Notes: a model not told the origin generated them from the letters alone. Shown: positions 7,561-16,062, numbered from the stretch's first letter. The stretch: 32,487 nt of DNA from an uncultured Bacillota bacterium (GCA_947573385.1 CANPFP010000014.1:1-32487), one strand, 5' to 3'. Numbers and translations are program-made.

Positions 7561-7816
7561 TGTCAAAGCCCCCTTCTTGGGAGAACTCCAGAATCAGGTG
7601 GGCCGTGGACTGGATAACCTCTTGAAAGCGTTCCATATCCTCAGCGGAGAAGCCAGATATATCCTCCCAGGTGTAGTCCGGAAGCCAGCAGGCGGCGTGA
7701 TGAAAGCCGTCCTTTTCGTCCGGACGCTCCAGATATACCTTTACCCGGCCGTCCTCCTTCATCTCGGAGTGGACGATTTCTGTGTTGTCATCCAAGGTCA
7801 TAAATGGATACATCAT
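7544..7816 (-). CDS. Small acidic hypothetical protein paired with DUF4160
   Basis: 90 aa, acidic, no membrane segment. I do not recognise a named domain with certainty; the beta-rich N-terminus (MYPFMTLDDNTEIVHSEM, then GRVKVYLERPDE) and partnership with DUF4160 make a diverged DUF2442-like protein possible. GGAGG 9 nt before the tandem ATGATG (7816/7813) supports the start, and the start overlaps the upstream small frame by ATGA. The same arrangement at its 3' end with DUF4160 means three frames are chained by overlaps, a pattern typical of stoichiometric partners. Confidence 0.7.
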   Translation of the reverse strand: MMYPFMTLDDNTEIVHSEMKEDGRVKVYLERPDEKDGFHHAACWLPDYTWEDISGFSAEDMERFQEVIQSTAHLILEFSQEGGFDSAAGF

Positions 7817-8002
7817 AAGCCAGAACCTCCAGTTTTTTTGTTTGGCCCACTGCGGGGACTGGGACCAGCGCCATATTCGAGATAGATCTCCTGCCAGTCC
7901 TTCAGGCTAAGTCCCATTGTGTCAAGAATAGTGTGTCTCATCCAGCCAGGTTCCATTGTTTTTCAGCAGGTTCAGGAAAAATGCGTAATCCAGCGTATCC
8001 AT
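7813..8002 (-). pseudogene. Small gene apparently broken by a frameshift (cassette gene 1)
   Basis: Starting at ATG 8002, behind a good GGGAGG site, a frame encodes MDTLDYAFFLNLLKNNGTW and stops at 7922 (26 aa). The +1 frame picks up in the same region (ATG 7941) and continues with MGLSLKDWQEIYLEYGAGP... to 7813, ending in an ATGA overlap with the next gene. The second frame has no ribosome site of its own. The simplest reading is one ~60-aa gene with a single-base indel between about 7925 and 7950; two overlapping mini-genes or a sequencing error are alternatives. It is probably the first gene of the DUF4160 cassette. Confidence 0.45.
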
Positions 8003-8018
8003 CAGGTCCTCCCAATGC

Positions 8019-8050
8019 AAAACGGGACGGGCGAAAGCGCCCGCCCCGTT
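8019..8050 (-). terminator. Intrinsic terminator after infB
   Basis: Minus-strand stem AACGGGGCGGGCG / CGCCCGTCCCGTT (8038-8050 with 8021-8033, one mismatch) and a CTTT loop, followed by TTTTG. It lies 10 nt beyond the infB stop and separates infB from the DUF4160 cassette and rbfA. Confidence 0.88.
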
Positions 8051-8060
8051 GGATGAAATC

Positions 8061-10439
8061 TTATACCTCAATCTGCTCCATGAGGAAGGCCTCGATGATA
8101 TCGCCCTCCTTGATGTCCTGGAACTTCTCAAAGGTGATGCCGCACTCGTAACCGGCGGCCACCTCTTTCACGCTGTCCTTGAAGCGCTGGAGGGAGGCAA
8201 TCGCTCCGTCGTAGATGACGATGTTGTCCCGCAGCAGGCGCATCTGGGCGTTGCGCTGCATCTTGCCGTCCAGCACGTAGCAGCCCGCCACCATGCCCAC
8301 GCCGGTGATGCGGAACACGTTTCGCACCTCGGCCCGGCCCATGTCCACCTCCCGGAATTTGGGGGCCAGCATGCCCTTCATGGCCGTCTCAACCTCGTTG
8401 ATGGCGTCGTAAATAACCCGGTACATCCGCATGTCCACCCCCATACGGGCGGCGGAGTCCTTGGCGTTGTTGTCCGGCCGGACGTTGAAGCCTACGATGA
8501 TGGCCCCGGAGGTGCCCGCCAGCATCACGTCGCTCTCGCTGATAGCACCCACGGCGCAGTGAATCACACGCACCCGGACCTCCTCGTTGGTCAGCTTCTC
8601 CAGCGAAGCCTTCACAGCCTCGGCGGAGCCCTGGACATCAGCCTTCACGATAACGTTGAGGTTCTTCATCTCCCCGGCCTGGATCTGACTGAACAGGTCC
8701 TCCAGGGTGACCTTGCCCACAGAGCTGTTGATGGCAGACTTCTGCTCGTGCTTGCGCTGCTCCACCAGCTCACGGGCCATACGTTCGTCGGCGACGGCGT
8801 GGAAGTCGTCGCCCGCGCCGGGCACCTCGCCCATGCCGATGATCTCCACCGGGACGGAGGGACCCGCCTCGGTGAGCTTCTGGCCCCGGGCATCGGTCAT
8901 AGCCCGGACACGGCCCACGGCGGTGCCTGCAATAATCACGTCGCCCTGCTTCAGGGTGCCGTTCTGCACCAGCAGAGTGGCCACCGGGCCCCGGCCCTTG
9001 TCCAGCCGGGCCTCGATTACCGCGCCGTGGGCGGTACGGTTGGGGTTGGCCTTCAGCTCCTGGACCTCGGAGGTAAGCACCACCATATCCAGGAGATTGT
9101 CGATGCCCATACCCGTCTTGGCAGAGATGGGACACACGATGGTCTCGCCGCCCCAGTCCTCAGGCACCAGCTCATATTCGGTAAGCTGCTGCATAATCCG
9201 GTCGGGGTTGGCCGCCGGCTTATCCATCTTGTTGATGGCCACGATGATGGGGATGTTGGCCGCCTTGGCGTGGTTGATGGACTCCACCGTCTGGGGCATG
9301 ATGCCGTCGTCGGCGGCCACCACCAGGATGGCCACGTCGGTAATCATGGCGCCCCGGGCCCGCATGGCGGTAAAAGCTTCGTGGCCGGGGGTGTCCAGGA
9401 AGGTAACGGCGTTGCCCTTCACGTCCACCTGATAGGCTCCGATGTGCTGGGTGATGCCGCCGGCCTCGCCGGATACCACGTTGGCGCTGCGGATATAATC
9501 GAGGAGGGAGGTCTTGCCGTGGTCTACATGGCCCATAACTACCACCACGGGGGCCCGGCCCACCAGGTCCTCCTCCTTATCCTCGGCGGTGTCGATCAGG
9601 CGCTCCTCAATGGTGACAATCACCTCTTTTTCCACCTTACACCCCATCTCCTCGGCGATGATGGCGGCGGTGTCGAAGTCGATGATATCAGAGAGGGATG
9701 CCATGACCCCGTTTTTGATGAGACACTTTACGACTTCCGCTCCAGTCTTCTTCATTCTGGAAGCCAGTTCTCCCACGCCGATCTCGTCGGGGATGAGCAC
9801 CTTGGTGGGGGCCTTCTTGGCGATCTCCAGCTGGAGACGGCGCATCCGGTCCTGCTCCTCCTGGCGGCGCTTGTTGCCGAAGGACTGCCCCCGTCCCCCC
9901 TGCTGGCGGCCCCGCTGGTTCTGCTTCTGGAGCTTCTGCTTACCTCCCCGCATGTCCTGGCGGCGCTGGTCGGTAAAGTTCTCCAGCCGCTCGTCGTACT
10001 TTTCCAGGTTGACTGCCGGACCGCCCCGGGTGTCCACCACTTTTTTGGCAGGGATACGGGAGGTGGGCCGCTGAACCGGCTGCTTGGTCTGGCCCTGCGG
10101 CTGAGGGGCGGCGGGCTTGGCGCTCTGACTCTGGGCGGGCTTGGGCTGGTCCTTCTTCTCCCCCTTGGGGGCAGAGTCCTTTTTGGACTCCTCCCTCTTG
10201 GGGGCCGGCTCCGGCTCGTGGTAGACGTCGGCGTAGACCTGTTCGATCGAGTCAATCTGGTTATGCTGAGTCAGGTACTCAAACACAATGGACAGCTCCT
10301 CGTCGGTGAGGGGCTGCATATGGTTCTTGGGGGGGTGGCCATACTGGGTCAGGATGTCCATAACCTCTTTAGAGGGCAGGGGCTTTCCTTTCTTGGTAAG
10401 GTCCTTGGCCAGCTTATGGACGGGATATTTCATCATCAT
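8061..10439 (-). CDS. infB: Translation initiation factor IF-2
   Basis: GTPase that brings fMet-tRNA to the 30S subunit. The protein (792 aa) has a short helical N-domain ([18 protein letters not shown]), a long basic, proline/glutamine-rich linker (about 75-165), the IF-2N helix domain (around [16 protein letters not shown]), a GTPase core with [11 protein letters not shown] (G1), DTPGHEAF (G3), NKMD (G4) and SAKTG (G5), and the C-terminal fMet-tRNA-binding domains. A GTG at 10451 is also in frame, but GAGGTG lies 9 nt before ATG 10439 and the family start is M(M)xKYxVH. Twenty nt separate it from ylxQ. A terminator follows. Confidence 0.98.
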   Translation of the reverse strand: MMMKYPVHKLAKDLTKKGKPLPSKEVMDILTQYGHPPKNHMQPLTDEELSIVFEYLTQHNQIDSIEQVYADVYHEPEPAPKREESKKDSAPKGEKKDQPKPAQSQSAKPAAPQPQGQTKQPVQRPTSRIPAKKVVDTRGGPAVNLEKYDERLENFTDQRRQDMRGGKQKLQKQNQRGRQQGGRGQSFGNKRRQEEQDRMRRLQLEIAKKAPTKVLIPDEIGVGELASRMKKTGAEVVKCLIKNGVMASLSDIIDFDTAAIIAEEMGCKVEKEVIVTIEERLIDTAEDKEEDLVGRAPVVVVMGHVDHGKTSLLDYIRSANVVSGEAGGITQHIGAYQVDVKGNAVTFLDTPGHEAFTAMRARGAMITDVAILVVAADDGIMPQTVESINHAKAANIPIIVAINKMDKPAANPDRIMQQLTEYELVPEDWGGETIVCPISAKTGMGIDNLLDMVVLTSEVQELKANPNRTAHGAVIEARLDKGRGPVATLLVQNGTLKQGDVIIAGTAVGRVRAMTDARGQKLTEAGPSVPVEIIGMGEVPGAGDDFHAVADERMARELVEQRKHEQKSAINSSVGKVTLEDLFSQIQAGEMKNLNVIVKADVQGSAEAVKASLEKLTNEEVRVRVIHCAVGAISESDVMLAGTSGAIIVGFNVRPDNNAKDSAARMGVDMRMYRVIYDAINEVETAMKGMLAPKFREVDMGRAEVRNVFRITGVGMVAGCYVLDGKMQRNAQMRLLRDNIVIYDGAIASLQRFKDSVKEVAAGYECGITFEKFQDIKEGDIIEAFLMEQIEV

Positions 10440-10459
10440 AGACGGATGCACCTCGTTTC

Positions 10460-11074
10460 TCAGGGTTTACGGAGCTTGCCGGTAAGACGCCGGCCGCCCG
10501 GGCTGCTTTTGGCGGATGTTCTGCGCCCGGTTCCGGAGCCGTCCTCATGGCGGCAGCGGGTCTCAGGCGGCCGCCCCTCCCTGGGCGGTCTGGACTTGCC
10601 CTTTGGGGGAGGAGTTGTCTCTCCCGACGGGGGCGGCGGGGCCCAGGGCTTTTTCTTCCCCTCCCGCAGGTTCTTTTCGTGCTGCCGCTGCTCCCTCTGC
10701 CGCTGGAGCACCCGGCTGGCACGGGCGCGCAGCTGCTGGGCGGCGGGGCCGTATTTATCCGGGTCCCGGGCAGCCAGCTTCTCAACAACAGCGGCGGAAA
10801 AGCCTGCGTCGGTGAGGGCCAGCATGGCGCAGGAGGAGCGGCCCAGGATAAATCCCAGTTGGGCCTTGTCAAAGGGTGTATCCAGCCAGAGGACATTTCC
10901 CGCCTCGCCGAAATGGGACGCCCGGCGGCGGGTGTTGGGGGCGGCGTCAGCGGCCAGCAGAAGGAGCTTGGCCTGCCTGGCCCGGCAGGCGGCCCCCGCC
11001 GGCTCCTCGCCAATTTCCAGCCGTCCGGCCTTTTTGGCCAGACCAAGAAGATGGAGAATGGGGTCGTTAAACAT
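10460..11074 (-). CDS. ylxQ: L7Ae/L30e-family protein YlxQ with long basic tail
   Basis: The first ~105 residues are an L7Ae/L30e-like RNA-binding domain ([55 protein letters not shown]), the YlxQ protein usually found between ylxR and infB. Family members are about 100 aa; this one is 204 aa because of an Arg/Lys/Pro/Gly-rich tail (about 110-204) with no hydrophobic core. The tail frame is continuous and ends 20 nt before infB. It could add unspecific RNA or ribosome affinity. ATG 11074 overlaps the rnpM stop by 8 bp (ATGTTTAA) and has GGAGGTGG upstream. Confidence 0.93.
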   Translation of the reverse strand: MFNDPILHLLGLAKKAGRLEIGEEPAGAACRARQAKLLLLAADAAPNTRRRASHFGEAGNVLWLDTPFDKAQLGFILGRSSCAMLALTDAGFSAAVVEKLAARDPDKYGPAAQQLRARASRVLQRQREQRQHEKNLREGKKKPWAPPPPSGETTPPPKGKSRPPREGRPPETRCRHEDGSGTGRRTSAKSSPGGRRLTGKLRKP

Positions 11075-11342
11075 CGGGTCCCACCTCCCTCATCTGCTTT
11101 TCCAGCCCCTCCCACACCTCGTCCATAATCAACGAGGAAAAGGCCCGCTCCAGGGCCCGGCTCTTCCGGGCCCGCTTCAGGCACTCCGGGTTGGGGCATA
11201 CATAGGCCCCCCGGCCGGGCAGCTTGCCCTTGAAGTCCAGGGACACCGGCCCCTCCGGCGGTTTTACCAGCCGGATCAGCGACTTTTTTTCTTTCATCTC
11301 CCGGCAGCCAACGCATTGGCGCATGGGTATCTTCTTGGGCAA
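11067..11342 (-). CDS. rnpM: RNase P modulator RnpM (YlxR, DUF448)
   Basis: 91-aa basic YlxR-family protein, recently recognised as a binder of RNase P RNA. Signature seen: MRQCVGCR near residues 7-14, SLIRLV, then GKLPGRGAYVCPNPECLKRARKSRALERAF. The start is a TTG at 11342: AGGAGG lies 7 nt upstream of it, whereas ATG 11324 (MRQC) has no ribosome site. It is third in rimP-nusA-rnpM-ylxQ-infB and is separated from nusA by a 113-nt spacer that contains a palindromic repeat copy, where most genomes have almost no gap. Confidence 0.95.
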   Translation of the reverse strand: MPKKIPMRQCVGCREMKEKKSLIRLVKPPEGPVSLDFKGKLPGRGAYVCPNPECLKRARKSRALERAFSSLIMDEVWEGLEKQMREVGPDV

Positions 11343-11422
11343 GGCTTTTCCTCCTTAGATGAGGTTAGATTGAACCGCTTTGCGGGGGCGGACAGTGTCT
11401 GCCTGCTATCGGCCATCTTGAT

Positions 11423-11454
11423 TCCTGCGGGCGCACATTGTGCACCCCTGCACA
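11423..11454 (-). repeat. Palindromic repeat copy in the nusA-rnpM gap
   Basis: Read on the minus strand: TGCAGGGGTGCACAATGTGC, then GCCCGCAGG. It matches the repeat at 4969 at the outer positions (TGTAGGGGCGC...GCGTCCG) while the central stem is different but still self-complementary (GCACA-A-TGTGC). It starts 2 nt after the nusA stop and will be part of the operon transcript. The rest of the gap (11343-11422) holds nothing I recognise besides the rnpM ribosome site. Confidence 0.7.
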
Positions 11455-11455
11455 G

Positions 11456-12670
11456 TCATTTCTCCGGAATCTCTCCGTTCTCCTCCGCCTCGGCCATGGC
11501 AGCTTCCAGCGCCGCCTCGGCGGCGTCGGCTTCCGCCTGGGCGATCAGATCCTCAATGGGCTCCAGAGGGGCGGAAGCGGGCTTGATGTCAATTTTATAA
11601 CCGGTGAGCTTGGCGGCCAAGCGGGCGTTCTGGCCCTCCTTGCCGATGGCCAGGGACAGCTGGTCATCGGGGACCACCACCCGGCAGCTCTTGGCGTCGC
11701 CCACAGCGGGCAGTTCCTCCACGCTGATTACGTCGGCGGGAGACAGGGCGGCGGCGATATACTCTGCCGGGTCCTCGGACCAGCGGATAATGTCGATCTT
11801 CTCCCCCTTGAGTTCCTCCACAATGGTGTTCACCCGCTGGCCCCGGGGGCCCACACAGGCGCCGATGGGGTCCACATTGGGCTCTGTGGGCCAGACAGCC
11901 ATCTTGGTGCGGGAGCCGGCCTCCCGGGCCACGGAGCGAATCTCCACCGTGCCGTCGTAGACCTCGGGGACCTCCATCTCAAACAGCCGCTTGACCAGGC
12001 CGGGGTGGGTGCGGGAGATGAGCACCTGGGGCCCTTTGGTGGCCTTGCGCACCTCCACCACATAGACCTTCAGCCGCTGGCCCTCTGTATAGCGTTCCCC
12101 CTTTACCTGCTCGCTGGTGCCCAGGTAGGCGTCGGTAAATTCAGAGCCGGAGTGCAGCCGCAGGGACACAGAGCCATTCCGGGGGTCAATGCGGGTGACA
12201 GTGCCGGTGAGCAGCTCGTGCTCCTTGGTGCAGAACTCATCGTAGATCATCCCCTGCTCCGCTTCGCGGATGCCCTGGATAATCACCTGACGGGCGGTCT
12301 GGGCGGCAATACGGCCAAAGGACCGGGCCTTTACCTCCATGCGCACCGTGTCGCCCAGCTCAGCCTGGGGAAGTGCACGCCGGGCCTCCGCCAGGCTGAT
12401 CTCGGTGGCGGGATTGTCCACCTCCTCCACAATATCCTTTTTCAGGAACAGGCGGACGGTGCCGGCGGTCTCGTCGGCCTCGATATACAGATTGTCTCCC
12501 ACCCCCTCGTGGTCCCGGCGGTAGGCGGACAGCAGAGCCTGGGTCACCTTCTCCATCATGTAGCCCGGCTTGATGCCCTTCTCCTGCTCAATCTGATGGA
12601 TGGCCTCGAAAAACTCCTTGCCGTCCATCTCGTTGCTGTTGACATTCTTCTTTGTCGCTCTCTTAGCCAC
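11456..12670 (-). CDS. nusA: Transcription termination/antitermination factor NusA
   Basis: Binds RNA polymerase and nascent RNA, modulating pausing and termination. Domains: N-terminal RNAP-binding domain ([15 protein letters not shown]... to about 125), S1 (about 135-200, [18 protein letters not shown]), KH1 and KH2 (about 205-350, with [20 protein letters not shown] and [14 protein letters not shown], and [23 protein letters not shown]). Lacks the C-terminal acidic repeats of E. coli NusA, as usual in Firmicutes, but has a short Ala/Glu-rich tail. The start is GTG 12670 (VAKRATKK), with AGGAGG 9 nt upstream; the frame extends to 12721 inside rimP without a ribosome site. Confidence 0.97.
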   Translation of the reverse strand: MAKRATKKNVNSNEMDGKEFFEAIHQIEQEKGIKPGYMMEKVTQALLSAYRRDHEGVGDNLYIEADETAGTVRLFLKKDIVEEVDNPATEISLAEARRALPQAELGDTVRMEVKARSFGRIAAQTARQVIIQGIREAEQGMIYDEFCTKEHELLTGTVTRIDPRNGSVSLRLHSGSEFTDAYLGTSEQVKGERYTEGQRLKVYVVEVRKATKGPQVLISRTHPGLVKRLFEMEVPEVYDGTVEIRSVAREAGSRTKMAVWPTEPNVDPIGACVGPRGQRVNTIVEELKGEKIDIIRWSEDPAEYIAAALSPADVISVEELPAVGDAKSCRVVVPDDQLSLAIGKEGQNARLAAKLTGYKIDIKPASAPLEPIEDLIAQAEADAAEAALEAAMAEAEENGEIPEK

Positions 12671-12689
12671 GGTGTTCTTCCTCCTAAAG

Positions 12690-13145
12690 TCAAACCCGCA
12701 GGTACAGCCGTACCAGCGCAATCTCCTGTTTGGTAAACCGGGTTTCCGCCCCGTTCACATTTAATGTCACGTCTCCGTCCTCATAGCTCTTGAGGACGCC
12801 CACAAATTCCTTGCGGCCCTCTCTGGGACGGTAGAGCCTGACCTCTACCTCGCTCCCCTGAAATTGCTCGAAGTGCTCAGGCTTTTTCAGCGCCCGGTCG
12901 GCCCCGGCAGAGGAGACCTCAAAGGTGTAGCTGCCCTCGATGGGGTCGTGCTCGTCCAGCAGGTCGGACAGCGGTCGGGAGACGGTCTCACAGTCGTCGA
13001 TAGACACACCGCCCTCCTTGTCGATGTAGACCCGCAGAAACCAGCTTCCCGCTTCCTTGATATACTCCACGTCCCACAGGGTACACCCGGCCCTCTCCAC
13101 CACCGGAAGAGCCAGAGCAGCCACCGCGTCGGTTACCTTTGCCAT
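12690..13145 (-). CDS. rimP: Ribosome maturation factor RimP
   Basis: 30S maturation factor. Family features: ERAGCTLWDVEYIKEAGSWFLRVYIDKEGGVSIDDCETVSRPLSD and YTFEVSSAGADRALKKPEHF, followed by the C-terminal SH3-like domain. AGGAGGG lies 11 nt before ATG 13145 and only 2 nt before an in-frame TTG at 13154, so ATG 13145 is taken (151 aa). First gene of the nusA operon; nusA starts 19 nt downstream of its stop. A hairpin in the leader immediately precedes the ribosome site. Confidence 0.96.
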   Translation of the reverse strand: MAKVTDAVAALALPVVERAGCTLWDVEYIKEAGSWFLRVYIDKEGGVSIDDCETVSRPLSDLLDEHDPIEGSYTFEVSSAGADRALKKPEHFEQFQGSEVEVRLYRPREGRKEFVGVLKSYEDGDVTLNVNGAETRFTKQEIALVRLYLRV

Positions 13146-13163
13146 ATCGGTCAAACCCTCCTG

Positions 13164-13185
13164 AAAACCGGCGATTTCCGGTTTT
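13164..13185 (-). promoter_or_regulatory. Hairpin next to the rimP ribosome site
   Basis: 8-bp stem AAAACCGG/CCGGTTTT with a 6-nt loop, ending 2 nt before AGGAGGG of rimP. Placement fits translational control or a weak attenuator (the stem ends in U4). NusA operons are autoregulated in several bacteria, but the mechanism here is not shown. Confidence 0.45.
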
Positions 13186-13249
13186 GTTCAATCAAAAAGA
13201 GCGGAGCTGCAACCCCACTCTTACCATACTTCCTTACTTTAATGATTAT

Positions 13250-13278
13250 ACTATACCACACCATTATAGAAATTGCAA
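13250..13278 (-). promoter_or_regulatory. Promoter of the rimP-nusA-infB operon
   Basis: Minus strand TTGCAA (13273-13278), 17-bp spacer, TATAGT (13250-13255); a second TATAAT-like box is nearby in the same AT-rich patch. Predicted leader is ~100 nt. In the rest of the 13146-13450 gap I see only runs of A/T and a CATACTA (13397-13403) on the plus strand, which matches the sigma-G/F -10 element but lacks a clear -35. Confidence 0.7.
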
Positions 13279-13450
13279 GCCATTATACCGAAGTTTTTTC
13301 CAAAAAAGTAAAAGGCCTGCGGAACTTTTCCGTCAAAAGCGGTCAAAAAACCCAATTTGACCGTCCATTTCCTTACTGAGCCGGGCAAATCGGGCACATA
13401 CTAGACCGCGGATGGGACTTCCGTGAAAAAATAAGCGGGAGGATTTTTGG

Positions 13451-13888
13451 ATGAAAAAAAGCATTGCGGCTCTGGCCCTGGCCCTCGCTCTGACGGGGTC
13501 GCTGGCGGCCTGCAGCAATCGGGACCCCAACGCCAACAACACCACCGGCTCCGGGACCGTTTCCGGTTCGGGTGCCGTCTCCGGGACCACCTCCGGCTCC
13601 GCCGGACAGGTCGCCCGGCGTTACGGCAATCAGTCTGTCTACAACGGCCGCACCTATTTTGAGGATGGCCGCTACACCGCCGGCTCCAATGGCCAGGTCT
13701 ACGGCAGAGACGACAGCACCCTCTCCCGGGACCTGACCCGGGACGCCCGGGACATTGTCCGGGACGCTGGCGATGCCATCGGCGACATTGGCCGGGGCAT
13801 CGGCAACGCCGCCCGGGATATCACCGGAACCAACGTCAACCCCGGCACCCCCAGCTGGGAACCCGACTCCAGCGCTGTGCGCTATTAA
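13451..13888 (+). CDS. Small lipoprotein with charged repetitive helix
   Basis: 145-aa exported protein of unknown function. The signal peptide ends in a lipobox (LAAC, Cys at about 21), so it should be lipid-anchored to the outer face of the membrane. A Gly/Ser/Thr-rich spacer (about 30-52) is followed by NQSVYNGRTYFEDGRYT and a stretch (about 93-125) with repeated RDxxRDARDIVRDAGDAIGD, heptad-like and amphipathic. GGGAGG 8 nt before the ATG supports the start. A possible forespore-type -10 (CATACTA) lies 48 bp upstream, so a spore lipoprotein is conceivable but unproven. It ends with a strong terminator. Confidence 0.8.
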   Translation: MKKSIAALALALALTGSLAACSNRDPNANNTTGSGTVSGSGAVSGTTSGSAGQVARRYGNQSVYNGRTYFEDGRYTAGSNGQVYGRDDSTLSRDLTRDARDIVRDAGDAIGDIGRGIGNAARDITGTNVNPGTPSWEPDSSAVRY

Positions 13889-13893
13889 CCAAA

Positions 13894-13926
13894 CCGGGAC
13901 GGGCAATCGCCCGTCCCGCTCTTTTC
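13894..13926 (+). terminator. Terminator of the lipoprotein gene
   Basis: 10-bp perfect stem CGGGACGGGC (13895-13904) / GCCCGTCCCG (13909-13918), AATC loop, then CTCTTTTC. Confidence 0.93.
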
Positions 13927-13929
13927 GCC

Positions 13930-13957
13930 TTGACAAAAACAATGTATTTGATATAAT
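13930..13957 (+). promoter_or_regulatory. Consensus promoter of candidate small RNA
   Basis: Perfect TTGACA (13930-13935) and perfect TATAAT (13952-13957), 16-bp spacer, A-rich start region. It lies immediately after the lipoprotein terminator. The only thing downstream on this strand is a structured ~90-nt segment ending in a terminator. Confidence 0.85.
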
Positions 13958-13963
13958 AAACAC

Positions 13964-14054
13964 AAAAGGGCGCCGTTACAGACGGTCAGCCCAGAGTCTT
14001 AATCAACTATGACCAGTTGACCGCTCGGGCTGTGGCCGGGCGGTCAACTTTTGT
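13964..14054 (+). ncRNA. Candidate small regulatory RNA (~90 nt)
   Basis: A consensus promoter, no open frame longer than a few codons and an intrinsic terminator within ~90 nt together define a short non-coding transcript. Predicted fold: a 5' hairpin at 13968-13992 (GGGC + CCGT pairing with ACGG + GCCC), a single-stranded linker (about 13993-14014, AGAGTCTTAATCAACTATGA) and the terminator hairpin. The linker is the obvious candidate seed. I do not recognise an Rfam family. The 3' end stops 7 nt short of the ygiQ stop on the other strand, so it would not be antisense to ygiQ coding sequence. Confidence 0.6.
14015..14053 (+). terminator. Terminator of the candidate small RNA
   Basis: 10-bp stem AGTTGACCGC (14015-14024) / GCGGTCAACT (14040-14049), extended inside by CGG/CCG, followed by TTTTG. 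No comparable U-tract on the minus strand, so it is oriented for the plus strand. Confidence 0.8.
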
Positions 14055-14060
14055 CAAATA

Positions 14061-16031
14061 CTACCTCTTTTTCTTTGGCTTCGCCCAGCCCGCCTTTCTG
14101 GCGGGACGGGTGGAGCTTTCTTTTTTCTCCACCCGGGTGCGGGTGTCGGACCGGGGCTTTTTGCCCTTCCCGGACCGGTTTTTAGATGGCGGGGCGTTGT
14201 GGGCGCCGCTCCCTACAGGCGCACCCTTCTCCGGCTTCACCAGACAGTGCTTGCCGTAGCCGATCAGGTCCTCCCGTCCGGTTTTGCGGAGGGCTTCCAG
14301 CACCAGCTTTCGGTTTTGCGGCTTGCGCCACTGCATCAGCGCCCGCTGGAGGGCTTTGTCGTGAGGGGTCTTGGGGACGAACACCGGTTTCATGGTCCTG
14401 GGGTCGATGCCGGTGTACCACATGCAGGTGGCCAGAGTGCCGGGGGTGGGGTAGAAGTCCTGGACCTGTTCGGGCATGTGTCCCTGTCTGTTCAGCCACT
14501 CGGCCAGCCGGACGGCGTCATCCAGGGTACAGCCAGGGTGGGAGGAGATGAGGTAGGGCACCAGGTACTGATCCTTGCCGTAGCGGCGGTTGAGCTTAAA
14601 ATATTTCTCCTTGAATTTCTCATAGACCTCAATGTGAGGCTTGCCCATATAGTCCAGGGTGTGGGCCACACAGTGCTCCGGGGCTACCTTGAGCTGGCCG
14701 GAGACGTGGTGCTGGACCAGGTCGGTGAAGAACTCTCCGCTGGGGTCCTTCATGAGATAGTCGAAGCGGATGCCAGAGCGGATAAACACCTTTTTTACTT
14801 TGGGAATTTCCCGGAGCTTGCGCAGGAGCATCATATAGTCGGTGTGGTCGGCGTCCAGATTGGGGCAGGGCTCCGGGGCAAGGCAGGCCCGGTTCCGGCA
14901 CATGCCGCTTTTGAGCTGCTTGGCGCAGGAGGGCCGGCGGAAGGTGGCCGAGGGGCCTCCCACATCGTGGATGTAGCCCTTGAATCCAGGGTGCTCTGTG
15001 AGCTGCTTCACCTCCCGGATCACGCTCTCATGGCTCCGGCAGGAGATGGTCCGCCCCTGGTGGAAGGCCAGGGAGCAGAAATTACACGCCCCGAAGCACC
15101 CCCGGTTGTGGGTGACGGAGAAGCGTACCTCCTCGATGGCGGGCACGCCCCCCATATTGTCGTACATGGGGTGAGGCTCCCGGACATAGGGCAGCTCGGC
15201 CACCCGGTCCATCTCCTGGGTGGACAGCGGGAAGGCGGGTGGGTTGACAATCAGGAAGCGGTCCCCATGCTTTTGCACGATGGCCTTGCCGGACACCGCG
15301 TCGTGTTCCTGGTACTCCACCATATTGGCCCGGGCGTAGGCCGTTTTGGAGGTGGACACCTCCTCGAAGGAGGGGACCTCCATCCTGGGATAGGCGCACA
15401 GGCCGGGATATTTGCCGATGACACAGGTGCCCCGCACGTCGGTAATCTCTCCCACAGGGGTCCCCGAGGCCAGCCGGGCGGCGATCTCCAGGGTGGCATT
15501 TTCCCCCATGCCGTAGGTGAGGATGTCCGCCTGGGCGTCGAACAGAACAGACCGGCGCACCTTGTCCTCCCAGTAGTCGTAGTGAGCGAAGCGGCGCAGA
15601 GATGCCTCCAGGCCGCCGATGATGATGGGGATATCTCCAAAGGCCTCCCGCACCCGGTTGGAGTAGACCACCGTGGCATGGTCGGGACGCAGACCCGCCC
15701 TCCGGCCGGGGGAGTAGGCGTCGTCGTGGCGGCGCTTTTTGGCGGCAGTGTAGTGGGCCACCATGGAGTCGATGTTCCCCGCCCCGATGAACACCCCCAG
15801 CCGAGGCCGGCCCAGAGTCCCGAACGACTCCGCGCTGTGCCAGTCCGGCTGGGCCAGAACGGCCACCCGATAGCCTTCGGCCTCCAAAATACGGCCTATG
15901 ATGGCCGGGCCAAAGGAGGGGTGGTCCACATAGGCGTCGCCGGTGATGAGGAGGAAGTCGTAAAAGTCCCACCCCCGGCGGGCCATGTCGTCCCGGCTTA
16001 CGGGGAGGAATAAATCGCGGTCAAAAGGCAT
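14061..16031 (-). CDS. YgiQ-family radical SAM protein
   Basis: 656-aa YgiQ-type (UPF0313) radical SAM protein of unknown substrate. An N-terminal cobalamin-binding-like/DUF domain (MPFDRDLFLPVS... GWDFYDFLLITGDAYVDHPSFG) is followed by a radical SAM core with the [4Fe-4S] ligands C312, C316 and C319 (GCFGACNFCS). Downstream are HDVGGPSATFR and a cysteine cluster (SGMCRNRACLAPEPC), then the C-terminal YgiQ-specific domain and a lysine/arginine-rich tail. The frame is open to 16277, but ATG 16031 with AGAGGG upstream and the family N-terminus set the start. It has its own promoter at 16063-16091. The tail-coding DNA includes a segment resembling the palindromic repeat. Confidence 0.95.
   Translation of the reverse strand: MPFDRDLFLPVSRDDMARRGWDFYDFLLITGDAYVDHPSFGPAIIGRILEAEGYRVAVLAQPDWHSAESFGTLGRPRLGVFIGAGNIDSMVAHYTAAKKRRHDDAYSPGRRAGLRPDHATVVYSNRVREAFGDIPIIIGGLEASLRRFAHYDYWEDKVRRSVLFDAQADILTYGMGENATLEIAARLASGTPVGEITDVRGTCVIGKYPGLCAYPRMEVPSFEEVSTSKTAYARANMVEYQEHDAVSGKAIVQKHGDRFLIVNPPAFPLSTQEMDRVAELPYVREPHPMYDNMGGVPAIEEVRFSVTHNRGCFGACNFCSLAFHQGRTISCRSHESVIREVKQLTEHPGFKGYIHDVGGPSATFRRPSCAKQLKSGMCRNRACLAPEPCPNLDADHTDYMMLLRKLREIPKVKKVFIRSGIRFDYLMKDPSGEFFTDLVQHHVSGQLKVAPEHCVAHTLDYMGKPHIEVYEKFKEKYFKLNRRYGKDQYLVPYLISSHPGCTLDDAVRLAEWLNRQGHMPEQVQDFYPTPGTLATCMWYTGIDPRTMKPVFVPKTPHDKALQRALMQWRKPQNRKLVLEALRKTGREDLIGYGKHCLVKPEKGAPVGSGAHNAPPSKNRSGKGKKPRSDTRTRVEKKESSTRPARKAGWAKPKKKR
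14189..14217 (-). repeat. Possible palindromic repeat copy within ygiQ 3' end
   Basis: Minus strand TGTAGGGAGCGGCGCCCACA, then ACGCCCCGC. It shares the TGTAGGG start and a GC-rich self-complementary core (GGCG/CGCC) with the copies at 4969 and 11423. It encodes part of the low-complexity tail (VGSGAHNAPP). Similarity is short, so the relation is tentative. Confidence 0.4.
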
Positions 16032-16062
16032 AATCTGCCCTCTTTTCTTTTGGAATACTGCC

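Noticed and set aside
8049..11600. Open frame of 1183 aa on the plus strand
   Set aside because: Antisense shadow of infB, ylxQ and rnpM in GC-rich DNA; His/Gly/Leu-rich translation without domains, no ribosome site, and all real genes on the other strand are certain.
14199..16013. Open frame of 604 aa opposite ygiQ, and similar ones at 5853-7040, 11438-12736 and 21771-23072
   Set aside because: All are complementary-strand frames of well-identified genes with the usual Gly/His/Val bias.
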